64,000 nt of DNA from contig NZ_SMYZ01000060.1 of the NCBI RefSeq assembly GCF_004919685.1, positions 50,790-114,789 of the forward strand, given 5' to 3'. Of the stretch, positions 8,870-17,562 are shown piece by piece. Position numbers and translations under genes: made by a program. The number at the start of each line of letters is the position of its first letter. The first letter of the stretch is position 1. Origin of the DNA: Mesorhizobium norvegicum (lineage in GTDB: Bacteria > Pseudomonadota > Alphaproteobacteria > Rhizobiales > Rhizobiaceae). The notes beneath the pieces are model-generated. The model did no database searches. It was not told the origin of the DNA and was given only the letters and a program-made list of their open reading frames with translations.

Positions 8870-9687
8870 TGGCCGCACTTGAGAAGATGTTCGATGTCAG
8901 GGGCAAGTCGGTGATCGTCACCGGCGGCGCCAGCGGCATCGGGCAGGCCTATGCCGAGATCATGGCCGAGCACGGGGCGAAGGTCTGCATCTTCGACCTG
9001 AACCCTGCCGGACTGGAGCAGACCGTGACGGCGATCAGGGCGGCGGGTGGCGATGTCTGGGGCCAGGTCGTCGACGTCGGCGACCGTGCGGCCATGGCCG
9101 CAGCCTTCGACAAGGTGGCCGAGAAGGCGGGCTCGATCGATGTCGTGTTCGCCAACGCCGGGATCGATGCCGGGCCGGGCTTCAACACCCCGACGGGCGA
9201 AAGGAACCCCGAGGGCGCCATCGAGAACCTGCCCGATGAGCACTGGGACAAGGTGATCGAGATCAACCTGACCTCGGTCTACACCACGATCAAGCATGCC
9301 GTCCGGCACATGAAGCCGAATGGCGGCGGCCAGATCATCGTCACCTCGTCCATCGCCTCGCTGATCAACGAGAGCATTGTGGGCACGCCCTACATGCCCG
9401 CCAAGGCCGCGGTGAACCATCTCGTTCGCCACATGGCGATGGAGCTCGGCGCCTACAACATCCGCATCAATGCCATCCTGCCCGGCCCCTTCATCACCAA
9501 CATCGCCGGCGGCCGGCTGCGCAATCCGGCGGACCGCAAGGCCTTCGAGGCCCAGTCGCTCATCGGCCGGATCGGCGACCCTGAAGAGATCAAGGGCCTG
9601 GCGCTTTATCTGGCCTCGCCAGCCGCGTCCTACGTGACGGGCTCGCTGATCGTCATCGACGGCGGCTCGCTGCTGCGCATGACCTGA
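8869..9687 (+). CDS. Short-chain dehydrogenase/reductase
   Basis: This is a 272-residue classical SDR. It shows the cofactor motif GGASGIGQA (about 24-32), NAG in FANAGID, catalytic Ser in VTSSIAS, and Tyr-x-x-x-Lys in YMPAKAA (about 178-184). The C-terminal motif is GSLIVIDGGSLL. The start overlaps the dioxygenase stop, so it is co-translated with ring-cleavage genes. It could oxidise a side chain or a cyclic diol intermediate of the aromatic substrate; the substrate cannot be told from sequence. Confidence 0.88.
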   Translation: MAALEKMFDVRGKSVIVTGGASGIGQAYAEIMAEHGAKVCIFDLNPAGLEQTVTAIRAAGGDVWGQVVDVGDRAAMAAAFDKVAEKAGSIDVVFANAGIDAGPGFNTPTGERNPEGAIENLPDEHWDKVIEINLTSVYTTIKHAVRHMKPNGGGQIIVTSSIASLINESIVGTPYMPAKAAVNHLVRHMAMELGAYNIRINAILPGPFITNIAGGRLRNPADRKAFEAQSLIGRIGDPEEIKGLALYLASPAASYVTGSLIVIDGGSLLRMT

Positions 9688-9754
9688 ACAAGCTGTGAAC
9701 TGACGCCGGTCTCGTCGAGGGGACGGGCCGGCTTAACCAAGGGAGGAAACGACG

Positions 9755-11059
9755 ATGACCTACTACAATAGACTTGTGAAATCGGGCTTGCCCAGCCGCC
9801 GAAGCGTCCTGAAGGGGCTTGGAGCCGGCCTTGCCGCCAGCACGCTGGGCATGCCGGCCTATGTGCGCGCCGCGACGGCGGGGAAGATCAAGCTCGGCTA
9901 TCTCAGCCCCACGACTGGGCCGCTCGCCCTCTTCGGCGAAACGGACGGCTATACCTTGCAGAAGATCCGCGCCCTGCTCGGCGGCCAGCTGCAATGCGCC
10001 AACGGCAATACCTACGAGATCGAGATCCTCGATCGCGACAGCCAGTCCAATCCGAACAAGGCGTCGGAAATCGCCGGCAACCTCATCCTGAACGACGAGG
10101 TGCATCTGCTCGTTCCGGCCTCGACCACCGACACGATCCTGCCGGCGGCCGAGCAGTCCGAACTCTATGAGACCCCCTGCATTTCCTCCGGCGCTCCCTG
10201 GCAAGCGGTGATCATGCCGCGCGGCGGCGGCAAGCAGACCTTCGACTGGACCTATCATTTCTTCTGGGGCCTCGACGAGGCGCTGAACACCTTCGTCGGA
10301 CTCTGGAACCATCTGGAGACCAACAAGAAGGTCGGGATGCTGTTTCCCCAGAACATCGACGGCGAGACCTGGGGCAACGACGAATATGGCCTGCCGGCGC
10401 CGACCCGCAAGGCCGGCTACGAGGTCGTGGTGCCCGGCTATTTCCAGCCGCGCACCAATGATTTCTCCGCACAGATCGCCGAGTTCAAGAAGCAGGGCTG
10501 CGAGATCATCGGCGGCATCACCTATCCGGACGATCTGAAGACCTTCGTCACCCAGTGCAACCAGCAGGGCTTCAAGCCGAAGGCGGTCACGGTGGCGGCA
10601 GCGCTGCTGTTTCCAGGCGGTGTCGAAGCGATGGGGCCGCTTGGCAACGGCATGTCCTCGGAGGTCTGGTGGACGCCGGCCTTCCCGTTCAAGTCGTCGC
10701 TGACCGGGCAGGTCAGCAGCGACATCGCCAGCCAATGGGAAGCCGATTCGAAGCGCCAGTGGACGCAGCCGCTGGGCTATTCGCATGCCTTGCTCGAGGT
10801 CGCGCTCGACATCCTGAAGCGCTCTTCCAATCCGCTCGACCGTACGGCCAACCGTGACGCTCTGGTCGCTACCGATCTGCAGACGCTGGTCGGTCATATC
10901 AAGTTCGACGGCTCGCCCCACAAGAACATCTGCAAGACGCCGATCTTCGGCGGCCAGTGGGTGAAGGGCGAGAAATGGCCCTATGACCTGAAGATCGTCG
11001 ACAACACGGTCAATCAGCTCTTCGCGCCCCAACAGGCCATCAAGCCGATCACCTGGTGA
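9755..11059 (+). CDS. ABC transporter substrate-binding protein, LivJ/HAAT type (system 2)
   Basis: This 434-residue periplasmic binding protein is homologous to the one at 1446-2720. The N-terminus carries a Tat-type signal (SRRSVLKG at about 14-21, hydrophobic stretch, cleavage after about residue 40), and the mature protein starts with KIKLGYLSPTTGPLALFGE. The two proteins align throughout (for example YHFFWGL, NQQGFKPKAVTVA and SSEVWWTPAFPFKSSLTGQ here). A strong ribosome site (AGGGAGGAAA) precedes ATG 9755. It begins a second complete importer ending at 14410. Having two related systems in one cluster suggests two different aromatic ligands. Confidence 0.9.
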   Translation: MTYYNRLVKSGLPSRRSVLKGLGAGLAASTLGMPAYVRAATAGKIKLGYLSPTTGPLALFGETDGYTLQKIRALLGGQLQCANGNTYEIEILDRDSQSNPNKASEIAGNLILNDEVHLLVPASTTDTILPAAEQSELYETPCISSGAPWQAVIMPRGGGKQTFDWTYHFFWGLDEALNTFVGLWNHLETNKKVGMLFPQNIDGETWGNDEYGLPAPTRKAGYEVVVPGYFQPRTNDFSAQIAEFKKQGCEIIGGITYPDDLKTFVTQCNQQGFKPKAVTVAAALLFPGGVEAMGPLGNGMSSEVWWTPAFPFKSSLTGQVSSDIASQWEADSKRQWTQPLGYSHALLEVALDILKRSSNPLDRTANRDALVATDLQTLVGHIKFDGSPHKNICKTPIFGGQWVKGEKWPYDLKIVDNTVNQLFAPQQAIKPITW

Positions 11060-11060
11060 C

Positions 11061-11813
11061 ATGAGCGGGGACGCGGGCGGAGTTATGGATAGAGAAATCC
11101 TGCTGAAGGCGCGCGGCGTGTCGAAGTCCTTCGGCGCCGTCCGCGTCCTGCATGAGGTGAGTTTCGACGTGCATCGGGGCGAGGTGCTGGGCATTCTCGG
11201 CCCGAACGGGGCGGGCAAGACGACGCTGTTCAACATGATCAGCGGCGATTTGAAGGCGTCCGGCGGCGAGATCCAGCTCGGCGACACGGCGCTCCGCGGC
11301 GAGCCGCCCTTCCGGCGCTGCCAAATGGGGATCGGGCGAACCTACCAGATCCCGCGTCCCTATTCCGGCATGACCACTTTCGAAAACCTGCTGGTCGCCG
11401 CCGCTTTCGGCGGCGGCCGGTCCGAGAAGAGGAGCTATGCCTTCTGCGCCCAGGTCCTGCGCGATTGCGAGCTCTCCGACAAAGCCAATGTCTCGGCCGG
11501 CGCTCTGACTCTGCTTGACCGCAAACGGCTGGAGCTGGCGCGCGCGCTGGCGTCGGATCCGAGGCTGCTGCTGCTGGACGAGATCGCGGGCGGGCTGACC
11601 GACGATGAATCGAAGGCGCTGGTGGCGCTGGTGCGCCGCATCCGCGACCGCGGCATCACCATCGTGTGGATCGAGCATGTGCTGCACGCGCTGCTGGCGG
11701 TCGCCGACCGGCTGCTGGTGCTGAACTTCGGCGAGAAGATCGCCGAAGGCGTGCCCGCCGAAGTGATCGCGCTGCCCGAGGTCCAGCGCGTCTACATGGG
11801 GATCGAGGCATGA
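11061..11813 (+). CDS. ABC transporter ATP-binding protein, LivG type (system 2)
   Basis: This is a 250-residue ATPase with Walker A GPNGAGKTT (about 48-56), Walker B LLLLDEIAGGL and the switch histidine in WIEHVLH. As in the first system the signature is altered: LTLLDRKRLELARAL replaces LSGGQ. The start may be ATG 11061, 1 nt after the binding-protein stop, or ATG 11085 (MDREILLKARG), which aligns better with the family N-terminus. The stop overlaps the next ATPase start (ATGA at 11810-11813). Confidence 0.9.
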   Translation: MSGDAGGVMDREILLKARGVSKSFGAVRVLHEVSFDVHRGEVLGILGPNGAGKTTLFNMISGDLKASGGEIQLGDTALRGEPPFRRCQMGIGRTYQIPRPYSGMTTFENLLVAAAFGGGRSEKRSYAFCAQVLRDCELSDKANVSAGALTLLDRKRLELARALASDPRLLLLDEIAGGLTDDESKALVALVRRIRDRGITIVWIEHVLHALLAVADRLLVLNFGEKIAEGVPAEVIALPEVQRVYMGIEA

Positions 11814-12538
11814 CGGCCGTTCTTTCCACCCACGGGCTCTTGGCCCGCTATGGCGACTTCCAGGCGCTCTACGGCGTCGACATCGAGCTGCACCAGGGCG
11901 AGGCCGTGGCCCTGATCGGCGCCAACGGGGCAGGAAAATCCACCCTCCTGCGTTCGATCATGGGCCTGCTCCCGGTCGGGCGCGAGATGGTGCTGCTGCA
12001 TGGCGAGCCCGTCGGCGGCACCGCCACCGATCGCATGGTGCAGAAGGGCGTCGCCATCGTGCCGGAGGGCCGCCGCCTCTTCACCGGCATGTCGGTCGAG
12101 GACAATCTTCGCGTCGCCATCGACCAGGCCGCGCGCATGGGCGCCAAGGGCGGATGGACGCTGCCGCGGTTGCATCAGCTGTTCCCGATCCTCAAGGAGA
12201 AGGCCCGCACGCAGGTGCAGAGCCTCTCGGGCGGGCAGCAGCAGATGGTGGCGATCGGCCGCGCGCTGCTGTGTCAGCCGCGGGTGCTGCTCTGCGACGA
12301 GATCAGCCTCGGTCTTGCGCCCAAGGTGATCCGCGAGATCTATGCCGCCTTGCCCGAAATCCGCGCCACCGGAACGGCGATGATCGTGGTCGAACAGGAT
12401 GTCGGCCTCGCCCGGACCGCCTCGGACCGCCTCTACTGCATGCTGGAGGGGCGCGTGACCCTGACCGGCAGGTCCGCCGAAATCACGCGCGAGCAGATCG
12501 GCAAAGCCTATTTTGGAGCGGGCCATGGAGTGGTTTGA
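11810..12538 (+). CDS. ABC transporter ATP-binding protein, LivF type (system 2)
   Basis: This is a 242-residue ATPase with Walker A GANGAGKST, the canonical signature LSGGQQQMVAIGRAL, and Walker B LLCDEISLGLAP. Its VPEGRRLFTGMSVEDNL segment matches the LivF family. ATG 11810 overlaps the LivG-type stop. The 3' end overlaps the permease start at 12525 by 14 nt, so all five genes of this importer are tightly coupled. Confidence 0.93.
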   Translation: MTAVLSTHGLLARYGDFQALYGVDIELHQGEAVALIGANGAGKSTLLRSIMGLLPVGREMVLLHGEPVGGTATDRMVQKGVAIVPEGRRLFTGMSVEDNLRVAIDQAARMGAKGGWTLPRLHQLFPILKEKARTQVQSLSGGQQQMVAIGRALLCQPRVLLCDEISLGLAPKVIREIYAALPEIRATGTAMIVVEQDVGLARTASDRLYCMLEGRVTLTGRSAEITREQIGKAYFGAGHGVV

Positions 12539-13388
12539 CGCCTTGGTGCAGGGGATCCTGCTGGGCGGCATGTATGCCCAGTATGCACTCGGCATGGCGC
12601 TCATGTTCGGCGTCATGCGGATCGTCAACATCAGCCATGGCGATCTGGTGATCTTGCTGTCGCTGATCGGCATTTCGATCGCCACGGCCTGGGGTCTGGG
12701 ACCGCTGCCTGTGCTGATCGTGCTGGTGCCGCTCGCGGTGCTGATGGGCTGGGTGCTGCAGAAGGCCGTGCTGAACCGCGTGGTGGGCAGCGATCCGCTG
12801 CCCTCGCTGATCGCGACCTTCGGACTGTCGATCGCGCTGCAGAACCTGATGCTCCAGATATGGTCCGCGAACAGCCGGTCGTTGCCCGGCCATGGGATCG
12901 AGAGCCAGTCCATCGAGATCGGCGGTATCTATATCGGCCTGCTGCCGCTGATCGTGCTGGCTGTCGCCACGGGGCTTACATGGGGCCTCGACCTGACGCT
13001 GAAGCGCACGCGCTTTGGCCGCGCGCTTCGCGCCGCGTCGGCCGATGTCGAGGCGGCGGCGATGACCGGCATAAACCCGCGCGCCGTCTATGCGATGGCG
13101 ACAGCGGCGGCGGTCGGCATCCTCGGCTTTGCCGCCGTCTTCCAGGCGTTGCGGTCGACCGTTGCGCCGGCCGATGGACCCGCCCAGCTGATCTACGCGT
13201 TCGAAGCGGTGATCATCGGCGGCATGGGTACGGTATGGGGCGCCTTCGCCGGCTCGATGGTCCTCGGCATTTCGCAAGCCATCGGCTTCCGCATCGATCC
13301 GGGCTTCGGCGTGCTTGCCGGACATATCGTCTTCCTGATCGTGCTGGCGACCCGCCCGCAGGGCCTGTTCGGAAAGGCATTGTCATGA
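12525..13388 (+). CDS. ABC transporter permease, LivH type (system 2)
   Basis: This 287-residue membrane permease is the same length as its counterpart at 4293. It shows MEWFDALVQGILLGGMYAQY at the N-terminus, FGVMRIVNISHGDLV, and the coupling region FEAVIIGGMGTVWGAFAGS. ATG 12525 is preferred over ATG 12513 because GGAG at 12514-12517 gives good ribosome-site spacing and the family N-terminus begins there. The stop overlaps the LivM-type start (ATGA at 13385-13388). Confidence 0.92.
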   Translation: MEWFDALVQGILLGGMYAQYALGMALMFGVMRIVNISHGDLVILLSLIGISIATAWGLGPLPVLIVLVPLAVLMGWVLQKAVLNRVVGSDPLPSLIATFGLSIALQNLMLQIWSANSRSLPGHGIESQSIEIGGIYIGLLPLIVLAVATGLTWGLDLTLKRTRFGRALRAASADVEAAAMTGINPRAVYAMATAAAVGILGFAAVFQALRSTVAPADGPAQLIYAFEAVIIGGMGTVWGAFAGSMVLGISQAIGFRIDPGFGVLAGHIVFLIVLATRPQGLFGKALS

Positions 13389-14410
13389 GTGCGATCCCCT
13401 ATGCGGCAACCGAGGTGCCCGAGGTGCTGGTCCAGCGCCAGACCCGGTCCGGTCGCATCGCGATGACGCTGGCGGTGCTGGCGATGATCGGTGTCGCGGC
13501 CATGCCGTGGTGGGCCTCGACCGGCACGATCCGGTCGGTTCTGGTGCTTTGCTGCTATATCGCCGTCGCGCAGATGTGGAACCTGCTCGCCGGCTATGCC
13601 GGCCTCGTCTCGGTGGGCCAGCACGCCTTCATGGGCGCGGCCGGCTATGCGCTTTTCGTGCTGGCGCAGACTTACGGCATCAATCCGTTTGTGGCGGTCT
13701 TCCTTTCGCTCCTGGTGCCGACCGCGCTGGCCGTACCGATCTACCTGCTGCTGCATCGCCTGGATGGCCCCTATTTTTCGATCGGAACATGGGTGGTGGC
13801 CGAGGTCTTCCGGCTGACCGCCTCGAACCTGCCGCTCGTAAATTCCGGTGCCGGCATGTCGCTGCGCGTGATGAAGGACTATTCGGCCTTCGAGCGGAAT
13901 GTCGCCATGTCGCTGCTCTGCGCGGGGATGCTGCTCGTCACGCTGGGCGGCAGCTACTGGCTGCTTCGCTCGCGCTTCGGCCTTGCGCTGATCGCCATGC
14001 GCGACAATCCGGTCGCGGCTGCCAGCCAGGGCGTGAATGTCGTGAAGCTGCGCTTCCTGATCTACGTCGCGTCGGCGGTCGGCTGCGGCCTTGCGGGCGC
14101 GATCTATTTCATGGCGCAGCTGCGCATCACCCCCGGTTCGGCCTTTGATCCGATGTGGGCGAACGTCGCGATCTTCATCGTCATGGTCGGCGGGATCGGA
14201 TCCATCGAGGGCGTGCTGATCGGATCGCTGATCTTCTTCATCGCGGACCGCTGGTTCGGCGAGTACGGCGCAACCTATTTCGTCGTTCTCGGCCTGATGA
14301 CGCTCATGGTCGCGCTTTACGCCCGTACCGGTATCTGGGGCCTGATCTCGAAACGATGGGATGCGCCGTGGTTCCCGATCCGGCGCAAGCTCGTCGATCC
14401 GAAACATTGA
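13385..14410 (+). CDS. ABC transporter permease, LivM type (system 2)
   Basis: This is a 341-residue membrane permease. Family segments include MWNLLAGYAGLVSVGQHAFMG (about 60-80), YFSIGTWVVAEVFRL and MVGGIGSIEGVLIGS. The N-terminal 30 residues form a cytoplasmic extension before the first helix. It completes the second LivFGHM-type importer and is followed 13 nt later by the alcohol dehydrogenase gene. Confidence 0.92.
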   Translation: MSAIPYAATEVPEVLVQRQTRSGRIAMTLAVLAMIGVAAMPWWASTGTIRSVLVLCCYIAVAQMWNLLAGYAGLVSVGQHAFMGAAGYALFVLAQTYGINPFVAVFLSLLVPTALAVPIYLLLHRLDGPYFSIGTWVVAEVFRLTASNLPLVNSGAGMSLRVMKDYSAFERNVAMSLLCAGMLLVTLGGSYWLLRSRFGLALIAMRDNPVAAASQGVNVVKLRFLIYVASAVGCGLAGAIYFMAQLRITPGSAFDPMWANVAIFIVMVGGIGSIEGVLIGSLIFFIADRWFGEYGATYFVVLGLMTLMVALYARTGIWGLISKRWDAPWFPIRRKLVDPKH

Positions 14411-14423
14411 GAGGGAGGATTTC

Positions 14424-15440
14424 ATGAAAGCGGCCATCTTCGATACGGTCGGCAGCCCGCTGCGGATCGGCATGGTTCCCGATCCGACGCCGGCGCCGGA
14501 CGAGGTCGTCTTGCGTGTCGCCGCCTGCGGCATCTGCGGCAGCGATCTGCACATCACCGAGGATCCGGTGCCCTTCGGCATCGGAAGCGGCTTCGTCCTT
14601 GGCCACGAATTCGCAGGCGACATCGTCGCGGTCGGATCGAAAGTGACCGGCCTTCGAATCGGCGACCGTGTAGCCATCGTGCCGATGCGCGGCTGTGGAC
14701 AGTGCGAGGCCTGCGGGCGAGGCGATCCGGGGCGCTGTCGCGAGATGGAGCTGATCGGCGGCGGCTATGCGCAATACGCGACCGTCGCCGCACGCCAGTG
14801 CCATATCCTGCCCGACGACGTGGCGCTCGAGGATGGTGCGCTGGCCGAACCGCTCACGGTGGCACTGCATTGCATCGTCCGCTCGGGCATGAAGCCGGGA
14901 GACCGGATCGCCATCCTTGGCGCCGGACCGATCGGCCTGCTCGTCGCCTTCTGGGCGCGGCGGATGGGAGCGTCGCGTGTCGTGGTGGCCGATATCCACA
15001 GCCATCAGCGCGAGCGCGCGCTTGCTCTCGGCGCGACCGGCTTCGCGCTTTCGGGCGAGAAGCTGACCGAGAACCTCGCCGATCTCTGCGGCGGAGCACC
15101 CGATATCGTGTTCGAATGCGTTGGCAAGCGTGGCCTCATCGGCGCGGCGGTCGAAGCCGTCCGGCTGCAGGGCACGGTGGTCGGCGTCGGCCTCTGCATT
15201 GGCGGCGACCAGTGGGACCCGTTCATCGCGCTGATGAAGGAAGTGAATCTGCTGTTCTCGGTCTTCTTCCATCAGCGCAACGAATTCGGCGTTGCCCTCG
15301 ATGCGCTGCGCGGCGGACCTTTCGCGCCGCAGGCTCTGATCACCGATCGGATCGACCTCCCGCCGGTTCCACAGATATTCGAGAGCCTTCGCCGCCGCAC
15401 CACGCAATGCAAAGTGCTGATCCAGCCGGACCTTGTTTGA
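14424..15440 (+). CDS. Zinc-dependent medium-chain alcohol dehydrogenase
   Basis: This is a 338-residue MDR-family dehydrogenase. The GroES-like N-terminal domain carries the catalytic-zinc cysteine in CGICGSDLH and the GHEF motif. The structural-zinc tetracysteine is in GCGQCEACGRGDPGRC at about 93-108. The Rossmann domain has GAGPIGLLVA near 163. This layout is shared with threonine/sorbitol-type dehydrogenases. ATG 14424 follows AGGGAGGA; the frame is open further upstream inside the permease gene but that is not used. In this operon it may oxidise an alcohol intermediate of the aromatic substrate; the substrate is not known. The stop codon lies inside a 17-bp tandem duplication. Confidence 0.88.
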   Translation: MKAAIFDTVGSPLRIGMVPDPTPAPDEVVLRVAACGICGSDLHITEDPVPFGIGSGFVLGHEFAGDIVAVGSKVTGLRIGDRVAIVPMRGCGQCEACGRGDPGRCREMELIGGGYAQYATVAARQCHILPDDVALEDGALAEPLTVALHCIVRSGMKPGDRIAILGAGPIGLLVAFWARRMGASRVVVADIHSHQRERALALGATGFALSGEKLTENLADLCGGAPDIVFECVGKRGLIGAAVEAVRLQGTVVGVGLCIGGDQWDPFIALMKEVNLLFSVFFHQRNEFGVALDALRGGPFAPQALITDRIDLPPVPQIFESLRRRTTQCKVLIQPDLV

Positions 15441-15458
15441 GGCCGGACCTTGTTTGAG
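15425..15458 (+). repeat. Perfect 17-bp tandem duplication spanning the dehydrogenase stop codon
   Basis: The unit GCCGGACCTTGTTTGAG is present at 15425-15441 and again at 15442-15458. The first copy encodes the last residues and the TGA stop; the second lies in the short gap before the hydrolase start. It is the second such micro-duplication at a gene junction in this cluster (compare 2774-2801). Confidence 0.9.
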
Positions 15459-15468
15459 GAGAGTGTAA

Positions 15469-16257
15469 ATGGCCGTTCAATTCGAAACGCTCGAATACGA
15501 TATCGGTGGCACGAAAACGATGGTGAAGGCCATCGGCGAAGGCAAGCCCGTGCTGTTCCTGCACGGCGCCTCGACGCTTGAAGGCTTCGGCTTTGCCGAA
15601 GGCCTCGCCGACCGCTTTCGCGTGCTCTGCCCGAGCCATCCGGGCTTCGGCTTTTCAGGCGCGGCGCCGCATGTGGCCGGGATGTCCGACATGGTTCTGC
15701 ACTATCTGAACCTGCTCGATGTTCTGGACCTGCCGGAGAAGCCTCATCTCATTGGTTTTTCCATGGGCGGCTGGATGGCGACCGAGCTCGCCGGCCTTGC
15801 GCGCGAACGCTTCGCCAAGGTGGTGCTGATCGCCCCCGCGGGGCTCGACGATCCCGCGCACCCGGCCACCAATCTTGGCGCGGTCGCACCGCAAGAGCTG
15901 CCGGCCCATCTGGCGCACGATGTCTCGGTGGCGCTGCACTATTTCCCGGATGGCTCGGACGCCGCCTTTGCGGAGGCCTTCGGCGCCGATCGCGCCCGCG
16001 AAGGCGAGACGCTCGGTCGGCTGCTGACACCATTCGGCATGGGCCATCCGAACCTGCGGCGCTTCCTGGCGCGCATCACCAACCCGACGCTGGTCGTCTG
16101 GGGCACCAAGGACCGTCTGCTGCCGGCGAGCCAGGCGCCGCTCTTTGTCGAGGCGCTGCCTAACGCACAGCTGATCCTGGTCGAGGACGCCGGCCACTTC
16201 GTCATGCAGGAAAAACCCGAAACGCTCAGGAAGATCGGCGACTTCCTCGCCGGCTGA
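15469..16257 (+). CDS. Alpha/beta-fold hydrolase
   Basis: This is a 262-residue hydrolase. The oxyanion segment FLHGAS is at about 24-29. The nucleophile elbow GFSMGG places serine near residue 98. Asp is in the WGTKDRLLP segment near 205 and the catalytic His is in DAGHFVMQE near 242. Size and motifs match the family that includes C-C bond hydrolases of meta-cleavage pathways, esterases and lactonases, and these cannot be separated by sequence alone. It sits between the alcohol dehydrogenase and the two-component monooxygenase. A ribosome site (GAGGAGAG) precedes ATG 15469. Confidence 0.87.
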   Translation: MAVQFETLEYDIGGTKTMVKAIGEGKPVLFLHGASTLEGFGFAEGLADRFRVLCPSHPGFGFSGAAPHVAGMSDMVLHYLNLLDVLDLPEKPHLIGFSMGGWMATELAGLARERFAKVVLIAPAGLDDPAHPATNLGAVAPQELPAHLAHDVSVALHYFPDGSDAAFAEAFGADRAREGETLGRLLTPFGMGHPNLRRFLARITNPTLVVWGTKDRLLPASQAPLFVEALPNAQLILVEDAGHFVMQEKPETLRKIGDFLAG

Positions 16258-16284
16258 CCGCATTTGAAAAAGGAGGAGAAGACA

Positions 16285-17505
16285 ATGAACAAACCCATCA
16301 AACACAGCTCGTGGGGGACGACCACCGACTATCGCGACCTGCTGAAGAAGATCGCGGAGATCGGGCCGGCCCTGGAAGCCAATGCCACCGCCGATGAGGA
16401 GAGCGGCGAACTGACTGCGGCCACGTTCGAGCTGCTGAAGCCGCTGCGCATGTCGCATATCTTCGCCGCGGAGAGCCTCGGCGGCGCGCAGTTGCGACCC
16501 ACCCAGGGGCTCGAACTGCTGGAGACGATCACCTGGTATTCGGGAGCGGCCGGCTGGGTTTCAATGGTGCATTGCTGCATCGGTGCGATGTCGGCGGCCT
16601 TTCTGCCGGACAGCGCGGTCGAGCGGCTGTTCGCGCCGGGCACCGACAACCGTTTCTCGGGGCAGGGCGCGCCGCTCGGCATGCTGAAGAAGGTCGACGG
16701 CGGTTACCGGCTGAACGGCAAGTGGAGCTATGGCAGCGGCTTCAGCCACGCCACCTATAGCCACAGTGCCGCCTTCGTCGATGACGGCACCGGCAAGCCC
16801 GCCAAGGACGACAAGGGCAATTTGATTATCATGTGCGCCCATGCTCCGATCTCGCAGCATAAGCAGCTCGGCAATTGGGACGTCCTGGGCCTCGGCGGCA
16901 CCGGCAGCATCGACTATGCGGCCGAGGACGTCTTCATCGCCGACGATCTCGTCTTCCCGATCCTGACCGCACCGCCGCTGCGCCAGAAGGAGTTCTTCAG
17001 TCTCGGTGTCGTGGGCCTCGCCGCCATCGGTCATACCGGCTGGGCGCTCGGCACCGGGCGGCGGATGCTGGATGAGATCGCCAAGTTCGCCCGCTCGAAG
17101 TCAGGCCGCGCCGGACTGATCGGCGAGAGCGAGAAGTTCTGGCACGACTATGGCCGCGCCGAAGCCCGCTATCGCGCTGCCCGCGCCTTTGTCTTCGAAG
17201 TCTGGCGCGACATCGAGGCGACAGTCGAAGCCGGCAACAGCGTATCGACGCGGCAGATCAGCCTTGTCCATCTGGCCAAATCCGAGATTCACGAGGTTGG
17301 CGTCGATATCTGCAACTTCGCCTACCGCGCGGGCGGCGGGGCGTCGCTGCGCGCCGGCGTGATCCAGCGCACCTTCCGCGAGATGATGGTGGCGGCCAAC
17401 CACTTCACGATCGCGCCGTCGATCGTCACCTCGGCCGGCCGCGACATAGGCGGCCTGTGGAGCGATCGCACCTGGCAGTTCTACGACCTGATCGAGAAGA
17501 AGTAG
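16285..17505 (+). CDS. Reduced-flavin-dependent monooxygenase, acyl-CoA dehydrogenase fold
   Basis: This 406-residue protein has the acyl-CoA dehydrogenase fold and resembles the oxygenase components of two-component aromatic monooxygenases (HsaA/GraA/TftD-like group D flavin monooxygenases). Family-type segments are YSGAAGWVSMVHCC (about 81-94), GKWSYGSGFSHATY (about 144-157), and the C-terminal FREMMVAANHFTIAPS. Such enzymes take FADH2 or FMNH2 from a separate reductase and hydroxylate a phenolic ring. A flavin reductase gene lies 57 nt downstream. ATG 16285 is chosen because AAGGAGGAG (16270-16278) sits just before it; a TTG at 16264 is in frame but unsupported. Resorcinol hydroxylase of rhizobial gamma-resorcylate clusters is the closest analogy; the substrate is inferred. 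Confidence 0.85.
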   Translation: MNKPIKHSSWGTTTDYRDLLKKIAEIGPALEANATADEESGELTAATFELLKPLRMSHIFAAESLGGAQLRPTQGLELLETITWYSGAAGWVSMVHCCIGAMSAAFLPDSAVERLFAPGTDNRFSGQGAPLGMLKKVDGGYRLNGKWSYGSGFSHATYSHSAAFVDDGTGKPAKDDKGNLIIMCAHAPISQHKQLGNWDVLGLGGTGSIDYAAEDVFIADDLVFPILTAPPLRQKEFFSLGVVGLAAIGHTGWALGTGRRMLDEIAKFARSKSGRAGLIGESEKFWHDYGRAEARYRAARAFVFEVWRDIEATVEAGNSVSTRQISLVHLAKSEIHEVGVDICNFAYRAGGGASLRAGVIQRTFREMMVAANHFTIAPSIVTSAGRDIGGLWSDRTWQFYDLIEKK

Positions 17506-17511
17506 TCGCAA

Positions 17512-17546
17512 GGGCCGGACAGCGGACGCCGTCCGGCCCCTTTTTC
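17512..17546 (+). terminator. Rho-independent terminator between monooxygenase and flavin reductase
   Basis: Arms GGGCCGGAC (17512-17520) and GTCCGGCCC (17531-17539) pair perfectly over 9 bp and are followed by CTTTTTC (17540-17546). The hairpin lies 6 nt after the monooxygenase stop and 16 nt before the reductase start, so the reductase is probably transcribed by read-through at a lower level. Confidence 0.8.
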
Positions 17547-17562
17547 ATGCTGCAGAAGAGAG

